From Clostridia bacterium (GTDB lineage Bacteria > Bacillota > Clostridia > RGIG6154), in assembly GCA_017523005.1 (NCBI GenBank), contig JAFWXG010000017.1, positions 1 through 7,001 of the forward strand: a DNA stretch of 7,001 bases, read 5' to 3'. This document shows positions 1-5,372 of this stretch, piece after piece; position 1 is the stretch's first letter; each line of letters begins with the position of its first letter. Under the pieces are notes generated by a model, which saw nothing but the letters and a program-made list of their open reading frames with translations, was not told where the DNA came from and searched no databases. Position numbers and translations under genes: made by a program.

Positions 1-132
1 ACAATGCTTTTGTGTGTAATCCATAAAAATCAGATTGTAAAATTAAAATCAATTATAGAAAAACATGACAGCAACGCTTTTGTGATAGTGTCCAATGTGA
101 CGGAGGTTATCGGAGAAGGCTTTAGAAAATAA
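1..132 (+). CDS. YitT-family membrane protein, C-terminal fragment (DUF2179 domain)
   Basis: Only the last 43 codons lie in the window, open from the left edge and ending in TAA. The visible part matches the soluble C-terminal domain (DUF2179) of YitT-family proteins: a beta-strand (residues 3-8, LLCVIH), a helix (about 11-21), and the hallmark ending with an AFVIV strand (26-30) followed by EVIGEGF (35-41). YitT proteins are multi-pass inner membrane proteins, common in Bacillota, with a cytosolic tail of this type. Their transport or sensing role is mostly unknown, so no function is proposed. The membrane segments lie upstream and cannot be checked. The transketolase start follows 16 bases after the stop, with its ribosome binding site almost touching the stop, so the two genes may share a transcript. 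Family assignment rests on this short tail. Confidence 0.8.
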   Translation, partial: TMLLCVIHKNQIVKLKSIIEKHDSNAFVIVSNVTEVIGEGFRK

Positions 133-133
133 A

Positions 134-140
134 AAAGGAG
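134..140 (+). promoter_or_regulatory. Ribosome binding site that fixes the transketolase N-subunit start
   Basis: AAAGGAG lies 8 bases before the ATG at 149, an ideal spacing. The in-frame TTG at 143 would be only 2 bases away, too close for initiation, so ATG 149 is chosen. The site begins 1 base after the stop codon of the YitT-family gene. Confidence 0.75.
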
Positions 141-148
141 CTTTGATT

Positions 149-994
149 ATGGATCAACAAGAAAAAAACAGATTAAGTCTTATTGCATATAAAATTCGTT
201 TAAATGCAATCACAGCAGTATATAATGCAGGTTCAGGGCATCCTGGCGGGTCTTTATCTATCGCAGATATTTTGTCAGTTCTTTATTTTAAAGAAATGAA
301 TATTGACCCAAAAAATCCCAACATGGAAAATCGTGACAGATTTGTTTTATCAAAAGGTCACTGTGCACCCGGACTTTATGGCGCTTTAGCAGAGCGCGGT
401 TACATACCGAAAGAAGATTTAGTAACTTTGCGTAAAACATCAAGTTATTTAGAGGGTCATCCTGATAAAAATAAAATTGCAGGAGTTGATATGTCATCAG
501 GCTCGTTAGGACAAGGCATATCTGTGGCAAACGGCATGGCACTTGCCGGTAAAATTGATAATAAGGATTATAGAGTTTATACAATTTTAGGCGATGGCGA
601 AATAGAGGAAGGACAAGTTTGGGAAGCGGCTATGTTTGCGGCACATTATAAGTTAGACAACCTTACAGCCTTTGTAGACTATAACTCACTGCAGATTGAC
701 GGACCTATAACAGAGGTTATGTCTCCTGAGCCGATTGCTGATAAATTTGATGCTTTTGGCTGGAATGTAATAAATATTGATGCACACGACATAGAACAAA
801 TTGTTTCTGCTTTAGAAACTGCAAAAACAGTTAAAGGCAAACCTACTGTGATTGTAGCAAAAAGCGTAAAAGGTAAGGGAGTATCATTCATGGAAAATAA
901 TGTTTCATGGCATGGTGCTGCACCAAATACTGAGCAGTTTGAACAGGCAGAAAAAGAATTGAAAGCAAAGATAAAAGAATTGGAGGAAAATTAA
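149..994 (+). CDS. Transketolase, N-terminal (thiamine-diphosphate binding) subunit
   Basis: A 281-residue protein covering the first third to half of a classical transketolase (about 660 residues). It supplies the pyrophosphate/Mg-binding domain; with the next gene product it should form a cytosolic heteromeric transketolase that moves two-carbon ketol units between sugar phosphates in the non-oxidative pentose phosphate pathway. Visible motifs: SGHPGG (29-34), SKGH (68-71) and EGHP (102-105) with their active-site histidines; the GDGE thiamine-diphosphate motif (148-151), ending in DYNSLQIDG (177-185), where D149 and N179 should bind the metal; and SWHGAAP (253-259). The C-terminus (about 264-281) is a charged helix. 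The start is ATG 149, not TTG 143, because of the ribosome binding site. The TAA stop is immediately followed by the ATG of the partner, so co-translation is likely. Split transketolases are common in Bacillota and archaea. Substrate range cannot be read from the sequence. Confidence 0.95.
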   Translation: MDQQEKNRLSLIAYKIRLNAITAVYNAGSGHPGGSLSIADILSVLYFKEMNIDPKNPNMENRDRFVLSKGHCAPGLYGALAERGYIPKEDLVTLRKTSSYLEGHPDKNKIAGVDMSSGSLGQGISVANGMALAGKIDNKDYRVYTILGDGEIEEGQVWEAAMFAAHYKLDNLTAFVDYNSLQIDGPITEVMSPEPIADKFDAFGWNVINIDAHDIEQIVSALETAKTVKGKPTVIVAKSVKGKGVSFMENNVSWHGAAPNTEQFEQAEKELKAKIKELEEN

Positions 995-1933
995 ATGGCT
1001 GAAAAAATTGCAACCAGAGAGGCATACGGAAAAGCCTTAGCAGAATTTTCCAAAGATTATGATATAGTAGTTATGGATGCCGATTTAGCGGCAGCAACAA
1101 AAACAGGAATTTTCAAAAAAGCTTGTCCTGAAAGATTTTTCGATTGCGGTATTGCAGAAGGGAATATGATGTCAACAGCAGCAGGACTTGCTGCCTGCGG
1201 AAAAACAGTTTTTGCAAGCTCGTTTGCTATGTTTGCAGCAGGCAGAGCGTTTGAACAGATAAGAAACTCTATCTGTTACCCAAATTTAAATGTTAAAATC
1301 GGCGCAACACATGGCGGTATTTCTGTTGGAGAAGATGGCGCTACACACCAATGCTTGGAAGATATCGGTATTATGCGAACAATTCCAAACATGGTAGTAA
1401 TAAACCCATGTGACGCAGTTGAAACAAGAGCAGCAGTTAAAGCTGCAATAGAACACAATGGACCTGTATACTTAAGATTTTGCAGACTTGCGACCAATGT
1501 GTTGTTTGAACAGGACAATTTTAAGTTTGAAATAGGAAAAGGTATCACTTTAAAAGACGGAAAAGATGTATCTATAATTGCAAATGGTCTTTTGGTGGAA
1601 AAAGCATTAGAGGCTGCAGAGATTTTACAGCAAGAAGGGATTTCCGCCAGAGTAATAGATATGCACACAGTTAAGCCAATAGACAAAGAGTTAGTACTTA
1701 AAGCAGCAGAAGAAACAGGCGCAATAGTAACAGCAGAGGAACATAATGTTTATGGCGGATTGGGAAGTGCAGTTGCAGAAGTAGTCTGCGAGGGAAGACC
1801 TGTTCCTGTTATGAGAGTAGGTACATTAGATAAGTTCGGCAAATCAGGAAAACCTGCAGAGTTGTTTGAACTTTATGGCTTGACAGCACAAAATATTGCA
1901 ATAAAAGCGAAAGAAGCTATTGCTTTAAAATAG
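995..1933 (+). CDS. Transketolase, C-terminal (pyrimidine-binding and C-terminal domain) subunit
   Basis: A 312-residue partner of the preceding gene, starting on the base after its stop; GGAGG at 982-986 sits inside the end of the upstream gene, 8 bases before the ATG. Residues about 5-165 form the pyrimidine-binding domain: GIAEGNMM (52-59) carries the glutamate (E55) that activates the thiamine aminopyrimidine, and GEDGATHQ (112-119) carries the conserved Asp and His used in substrate binding in transketolase and DXP synthase. R161 in YLRFCR matches a substrate-phosphate contact position. Residues about 185-312 form the C-terminal transketolase domain with AEEHNVYGGLG (247-257) and DKFGKSGKP (279-287). 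The last segment resembles DXP synthase, but DXP synthase is a single long chain of about 620 residues, so a split transketolase is much more likely. Other split two-subunit thiamine enzymes (pyruvate dehydrogenase E1) have different signatures. Confidence 0.95.
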   Translation: MAEKIATREAYGKALAEFSKDYDIVVMDADLAAATKTGIFKKACPERFFDCGIAEGNMMSTAAGLAACGKTVFASSFAMFAAGRAFEQIRNSICYPNLNVKIGATHGGISVGEDGATHQCLEDIGIMRTIPNMVVINPCDAVETRAAVKAAIEHNGPVYLRFCRLATNVLFEQDNFKFEIGKGITLKDGKDVSIIANGLLVEKALEAAEILQQEGISARVIDMHTVKPIDKELVLKAAEETGAIVTAEEHNVYGGLGSAVAEVVCEGRPVPVMRVGTLDKFGKSGKPAELFELYGLTAQNIAIKAKEAIALK

Positions 1934-1948
1934 TCGCTTTTATATAAA
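1920..1948 (+). promoter_or_regulatory. Possible weak promoter for fucI
   Basis: TTGCTT (1920-1925, three of six matches to the -35 consensus) lies 17 bases before TATAAA (1943-1948, five of six to the -10 consensus). Transcription would start near 1955, just ahead of the fucI ribosome binding site AAAGGGG (1961-1967). Such matches are frequent by chance in AT-rich DNA. The alternative is read-through from the transketolase genes; the 43-base gap contains no terminator. Confidence 0.2.
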
Positions 1949-1976
1949 AAAATTAAAAGTAAAGGGGATAAAAATT

Positions 1977-3809
1977 ATGTCAAAATTGATTGGCGGAAAG
2001 CCAAAAATTGGTATTCGTCCCGTTATCGACGGTAGACGCGGACCTATGAGACTTCGTGAAAGCTTAGAAGACCAGATTATGTCAATGGCAAATGCAGCAA
2101 AGAAACTTTTTGAAGAAAATCTTTGCTATTCAGACGGTACACCTGTAGAGGTTGTAATGGCTGATTCAACAATCGGCAGAGTTACAGAATCCGCAGCTTG
2201 TGCTGAAAAATTCCGTAAAGAAGGCGTTGATATCACATTAACAGTTGCAGCATCTTGGTGCTATGGTTCAGAAACAATGGATATGGACCCAAATACAATC
2301 AAAGGTGTATGGGGCTTTAATGGTACTGAAAGACCAGGTGCTGTATATCTTGCATCAGTTCTTGCAACTCATGCTCAAAAAGGACTTCCTGCATTCGGTA
2401 TTTACGGTCATGAAGTTCAGGACAGAGATCAGGTAACAGATATCCAGGACGATGTTAAAGAAAAATTACTTCGTTTTGGTCGTGCAGCTATTGCAGTTGC
2501 ATCTATGAGAGGTAAATCATACTTGCAGATTGGTTCTGTATGTATGGGTATCGGCGGTTCTATTATGGACCAGGACTTCATGGAAGACTATTTAGGTCTT
2601 CGCGTAGAATCCATTGACGAAGTTGAAATCTTGCGTCGAATGGAAGAAGGTATTTACAACGAAGAAGAATACCAGAAAGCTTTAGCTTGGACAAAAGAAC
2701 ACTGCAAAGAAGGCAGAGATGATAACCCGGAATCAGTTGAATTTTTAGGCAAAGAACGCCGTATTAAATTCACACCTGAAGAAAAAGAAAAACAGTGGGA
2801 ATTCACAATCAAGATGTATTGCATTATTAAAGACTTAATTCAGGGCAATCCAAATCTTCCTGATGGCTTTGAAGAAGAAAGAGTTGGTCATAATGCAATT
2901 TGCGCAGGCTTCCAGGGACAGCGTCAGTGGACAGACCATTGGCCAAACTGTGACTATCCTGAAGCAGTACTTAACTCTTCATTTGACTTTACAGGCAAGA
3001 AAGAGCCAATCATTTTAGCAACAGAAAACGATATCTTAAACGGTCTTGGAATGCTCTTTAGTAAATTGCTTACAAACCGTGCACAGATTTTTGCTGATGT
3101 TCGTACATTCTGGTCACCTGAAGCTACAAAGAGAGTAACAGGTTATGACTTTGAAGGCCATGCAAAAGAAAACGGTGGTGTTATTCACTTACTTAACTCT
3201 GGTGCAGCTTGTCTTGATGCTTGTGGCGAATGTAAAGATGAAAACGGTAATGCAACCATGAAACAGTGGTGGGATGTTACTGATGAAGATATCAAGAAGA
3301 TGACAGATGCAACTGTTTGGTGTGAAGCAGGATTTGACAACTTCCGTGGAGGCGGTTTCTCATCACACTTCACAACAAGAGCAGAAATGCCTGTTACAAT
3401 GATAAGATTAAACCTTGTTAAAGGTTTAGGCCCAATGCTCCAGATTGCAGAAGGCTGGACAGTAAACTTACCTGATGATGTATCAGATAAGCTGATGGAA
3501 CGCACAAACCCAACATGGCCCTGCACATGGTTTGCTCCTCGTTGCGATGGCAAAGAGGGTAGCCCATTCAAAACAGCGTATGATGTTATGAATAACTGGG
3601 GTGCTAACCACGGCGCAATCAGCTACGGTCATATCGGCGCAGACCTTATCACACTTTGTTCAATGCTCCGTATTCCAGTAAGTATGCATAATGTACCTGA
3701 AGATAAAATCTTCCGTCCTGCATCATGGAGTGCATTTGGTATGGATAAAGAAGGTCAGGACTTCCGTGCTTGTGCTGCATACGGCCCATTGTACGGCAAA
3801 ACAAAATAA
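1977..3809 (+). CDS. fucI: L-fucose isomerase
   Basis: A 610-residue homologue of E. coli FucI (591 residues), alignable along its whole length. FucI is a cytosolic, hexameric, Mn-dependent ketol isomerase converting L-fucose to L-fuculose; the family also accepts D-arabinose (to D-ribulose). Seen here: the N-terminal signature KIGIRPVIDGRR (10-21), WCYGSETMDMDP (94-105), WGFNGTERPGAVYLA (112-126), and GFQGQRQWTD (311-320). The three metal ligands known from E. coli (E337, D361, H528) correspond to E350 in ATEND, D374 in ADVRTFWSPEA and H545 in GANHG. The ending GQDFRACAAYGPLY is also typical. ATG 1977 follows AAAGGGG by 9 bases. Codon choice differs from the transketolase genes: ATA is nearly absent and CAG dominates for Gln, suggesting high expression. 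The next gene is a ketose kinase, as expected for this pathway. L-arabinose isomerase is unrelated in sequence. Confidence 0.97.
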   Translation: MSKLIGGKPKIGIRPVIDGRRGPMRLRESLEDQIMSMANAAKKLFEENLCYSDGTPVEVVMADSTIGRVTESAACAEKFRKEGVDITLTVAASWCYGSETMDMDPNTIKGVWGFNGTERPGAVYLASVLATHAQKGLPAFGIYGHEVQDRDQVTDIQDDVKEKLLRFGRAAIAVASMRGKSYLQIGSVCMGIGGSIMDQDFMEDYLGLRVESIDEVEILRRMEEGIYNEEEYQKALAWTKEHCKEGRDDNPESVEFLGKERRIKFTPEEKEKQWEFTIKMYCIIKDLIQGNPNLPDGFEEERVGHNAICAGFQGQRQWTDHWPNCDYPEAVLNSSFDFTGKKEPIILATENDILNGLGMLFSKLLTNRAQIFADVRTFWSPEATKRVTGYDFEGHAKENGGVIHLLNSGAACLDACGECKDENGNATMKQWWDVTDEDIKKMTDATVWCEAGFDNFRGGGFSSHFTTRAEMPVTMIRLNLVKGLGPMLQIAEGWTVNLPDDVSDKLMERTNPTWPCTWFAPRCDGKEGSPFKTAYDVMNNWGANHGAISYGHIGADLITLCSMLRIPVSMHNVPEDKIFRPASWSAFGMDKEGQDFRACAAYGPLYGKTK

Positions 3810-3825
3810 TTACATAAGTTAAGGA

Positions 3826-3854
3826 CGGCAGGAATGAGTTATTCATTCCTGCCG
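3826..3854 (+). promoter_or_regulatory. Perfect 12-bp intergenic hairpin between fucI and the kinase gene
   Basis: CGGCAGGAATGA (3826-3837) is perfectly complementary to TCATTCCTGCCG (3843-3854), with a 5-base loop GTTAT. No T-run follows on the + strand (AAATAGGTG) or on the - strand, so it does not look like an ordinary Rho-independent terminator. It lies 16 bases after the fucI stop and 4 bases before the AGGTGA ribosome binding site of the kinase. Likely roles are protection of the upstream fucI mRNA 3' end, RNA processing, or lowering kinase expression relative to fucI. The hairpin is directly visible; its role is inference. Confidence 0.7.
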
Positions 3855-3860
3855 AAATAG
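3834..3860 (+). other. Possible 8-codon leader-type reading frame overlapping the hairpin
   Basis: ATG at 3834 opens an 8-residue frame (MSYSFLPK) ending in TAG at 3858-3860. AAGGA (3821-3825) lies 8 bases before this ATG, a normal ribosome binding site spacing. The stop overlaps the AGGTGA ribosome binding site (3859-3864) of the kinase gene. Translation would pass through the hairpin and could couple to the kinase start. A frame this short can arise by chance, so the call is tentative. Confidence 0.15.
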
Positions 3861-3868
3861 GTGAAATT

Positions 3869-5329
3869 ATGAAAAAAATGTTAGCCTTTGACTTTGGTGC
3901 AAGTTCGGGAAGAGCAATTCTCGGTACTTTGGAAAATGGTAAACTTACCACCAAAGAAATGCACAGATTCAGTAATGACCCTGTAGAAGTGGCAGGCGTT
4001 TTCCATTGGGACATTTTGCGTTTGTTTTATGAAGTAAAGCAGGGTATTTTAAAATGCGTAAATGCAGGAGAAAAAGACATTGACTCAATCGGTGTTGATA
4101 CTTGGGGCGTAGATGTGGGCTTTTTAGATGAAAAAGGCAGACTTTTAGGCAACCCTGTTCATTATCGCGATTCTATGACCGATAACATGCCTGAAGAAGC
4201 ATTTAAAGTTCTTTCCAAAGAAGAAATTTATAAAAAAACAGGTATACAGTTTGCAAAATATAACACATTGTTTCAGTTACATGCATTTGATAAAGCAAAC
4301 TATATGCCGTATAAACAAGCAAGCAGTATGCTCTTTACCCCTGATTTAATTAACTACCTTTTAACAGGTGTAAAAAAATCAGAGTATACAATCGCAAGTA
4401 CATCAATGCTTTTAGACCCTGAAAAGAGAGATTGGTCAGAAGATATTATTAAAAGCTTTGACATAAATCCTGCGATTTTGAATGAAATCGTAAAACCTGG
4501 CACAATAATCGGCAAGCTTTCAAAAGAACTTGCAGACGAATTGGGTTGTGCAGAAATTCCTGTTGTAGCTGTAGCATCACATGATACAGCATCTGCGGTT
4601 GTATCAGTTCCTGCAGAGGGCGAAGATTATGTGTATATAAGCTGTGGCACATGGTCACTCTTAGGTCTTGAAGTGAAAAATCCAATTCTTTCCGATATGG
4701 AATTTACTAACGAGGGCGGTACAGAAGGAAATATCCGTTACTTAAAGAACATAATGGGTTTATGGCTTGTTCAGGAGTGTAAGCGCCATTGGGAAAGACG
4801 CGGAGAGGGAAAATCTTTTGCAGAGCTTGAAATATTAGCCCGTGCAGAAGAACCTTTCCTTTCATTCGTTGACCCCGATGATGAAAAGTTTATGGCACCT
4901 AAAGATATGCCGGGCAGAATTGCTGCATATTGTAAAGAAACAAACCAGCCTGTCCCAGAAAATCATGGTCAGTTTGTAAGATGTATCATGCAGAGCTTAG
5001 CATTTAAGTATCGCTATGCTATTGAGGGGTTAGAAAAGGTAACAGGAAGAAAAATTTCTGCTGTAAACATGGTAGGTGGCGGTATTAAAGACAAAATGCT
5101 TTGTCAGTTTACTGCAAACGCAACAGGCAGAACAGTTATTACAGGTCCTGTTGAAGCTACAGGCTACGGCAACCTTATGATGCAGGCATACGCATTAGGA
5201 GAAGTAAAATCTTTAGCTGAAATCCGTGAAGTTATCAGAAATTCAGAAGATATTACAAAATATACACCTGAAGATACTGATGTATGGAACGAAGCATACG
5301 AAAAATTCAAAAAAGCAATAAATAAATAA
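3869..5329 (+). CDS. rhaB: Rhamnulokinase-family ketose kinase, probably acting as L-fuculokinase
   Basis: A 486-residue FGGY-family kinase that aligns end to end with E. coli RhaB (489 residues) rather than with E. coli FucK. It transfers the ATP gamma-phosphate to O1 of a ketose in the cytosol. Seen: the N-terminal phosphate-binding loop AFDFGASSGR (6-15), the RhaB signature DTWGVD (77-82), FTPDLINYLLTG (156-167), catalytic base D239 in ASHDTASAV (236-244), GTWSLLG (260-266), NEGG (281-284), KNIMGLWL (293-300), and the ATP-site glycines in VGGG (402-405) and GPVEATGYGN (426-435). ATG 3869 follows AGGTGA; the in-frame ATG at 3878 is too far from it. Because fucI is immediately upstream and no rhamnose isomerase is present, L-fuculose is the most likely substrate; L-rhamnulose or D-ribulose remain possible. 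RhaB-like proteins serving as fuculose kinases are known from gut Bacteroides. The symbol denotes family, not proven substrate. Confidence 0.88.
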   Translation: MKKMLAFDFGASSGRAILGTLENGKLTTKEMHRFSNDPVEVAGVFHWDILRLFYEVKQGILKCVNAGEKDIDSIGVDTWGVDVGFLDEKGRLLGNPVHYRDSMTDNMPEEAFKVLSKEEIYKKTGIQFAKYNTLFQLHAFDKANYMPYKQASSMLFTPDLINYLLTGVKKSEYTIASTSMLLDPEKRDWSEDIIKSFDINPAILNEIVKPGTIIGKLSKELADELGCAEIPVVAVASHDTASAVVSVPAEGEDYVYISCGTWSLLGLEVKNPILSDMEFTNEGGTEGNIRYLKNIMGLWLVQECKRHWERRGEGKSFAELEILARAEEPFLSFVDPDDEKFMAPKDMPGRIAAYCKETNQPVPENHGQFVRCIMQSLAFKYRYAIEGLEKVTGRKISAVNMVGGGIKDKMLCQFTANATGRTVITGPVEATGYGNLMMQAYALGEVKSLAEIREVIRNSEDITKYTPEDTDVWNEAYEKFKKAINK

Positions 5330-5334
5330 GATGA

Positions 5335-5360
5335 GGGGAGGAGAAATCCTCCCCAATTTT
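5335..5360 (+). terminator. Probable weak Rho-independent terminator after the sugar kinase gene
   Basis: GGGGAGGA (5335-5342) pairs perfectly with TCCTCCCC (5347-5354) around a GAAA tetraloop (5343-5346, GNRA type), followed by AATTTT. The GC-rich 8-bp stem and stable loop fit a terminator, but the T-run is only four long. It starts 5 bases after the kinase stop. The helicase ribosome binding site begins at once (5361), with no room for a promoter between, so read-through or an upstream promoter must supply the helicase mRNA. Confidence 0.6.
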
Positions 5361-5367
5361 AAAGGAG
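5361..5367 (+). promoter_or_regulatory. Ribosome binding site supporting the TTG start of the helicase gene
   Basis: AAAGGAG ends 5 bases before TTG 5373. It favours TTG over the in-frame ATG at 5331, which has only A-rich sequence and no ribosome binding site upstream. It directly follows the T-run of the hairpin. Confidence 0.65.
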
Positions 5368-5372
5368 ATACT

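Noticed and set aside
6..84. Nine-base direct repeat GCTTTTGTG at 6-14 and 76-84
   Set aside because: It is short, inside coding sequence of the YitT-family tail, with no flanking structure; chance in AT-rich DNA is sufficient.
143..148. TTG at 143 as the start of the transketolase N-subunit
   Set aside because: Only 2 bases separate it from the AAAGGAG site; ATG 149 has an 8-base spacing and gives the usual N-terminus.
1276..1686. Long reverse-strand open frame opposite the transketolase C-subunit
   Set aside because: It lies opposite a strongly conserved gene, has low-complexity Ser/Ile-rich translation, no ribosome binding site and no family resemblance. Other reverse-strand frames (for example 3185-3571, 3649-4014, 5243-5689, 6509-6928) were rejected for the same reasons.
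1880..1885. Perfect -35 consensus TTGACA near the end of the transketolase C-subunit
   Set aside because: It encodes part of the conserved GLTA of the protein, and no acceptable -10 element lies 16-18 bases downstream.
2245..2436. Second + strand frame inside fucI
   Set aside because: It is an out-of-frame reading of a fully conserved fucI region, with no recognisable protein features.
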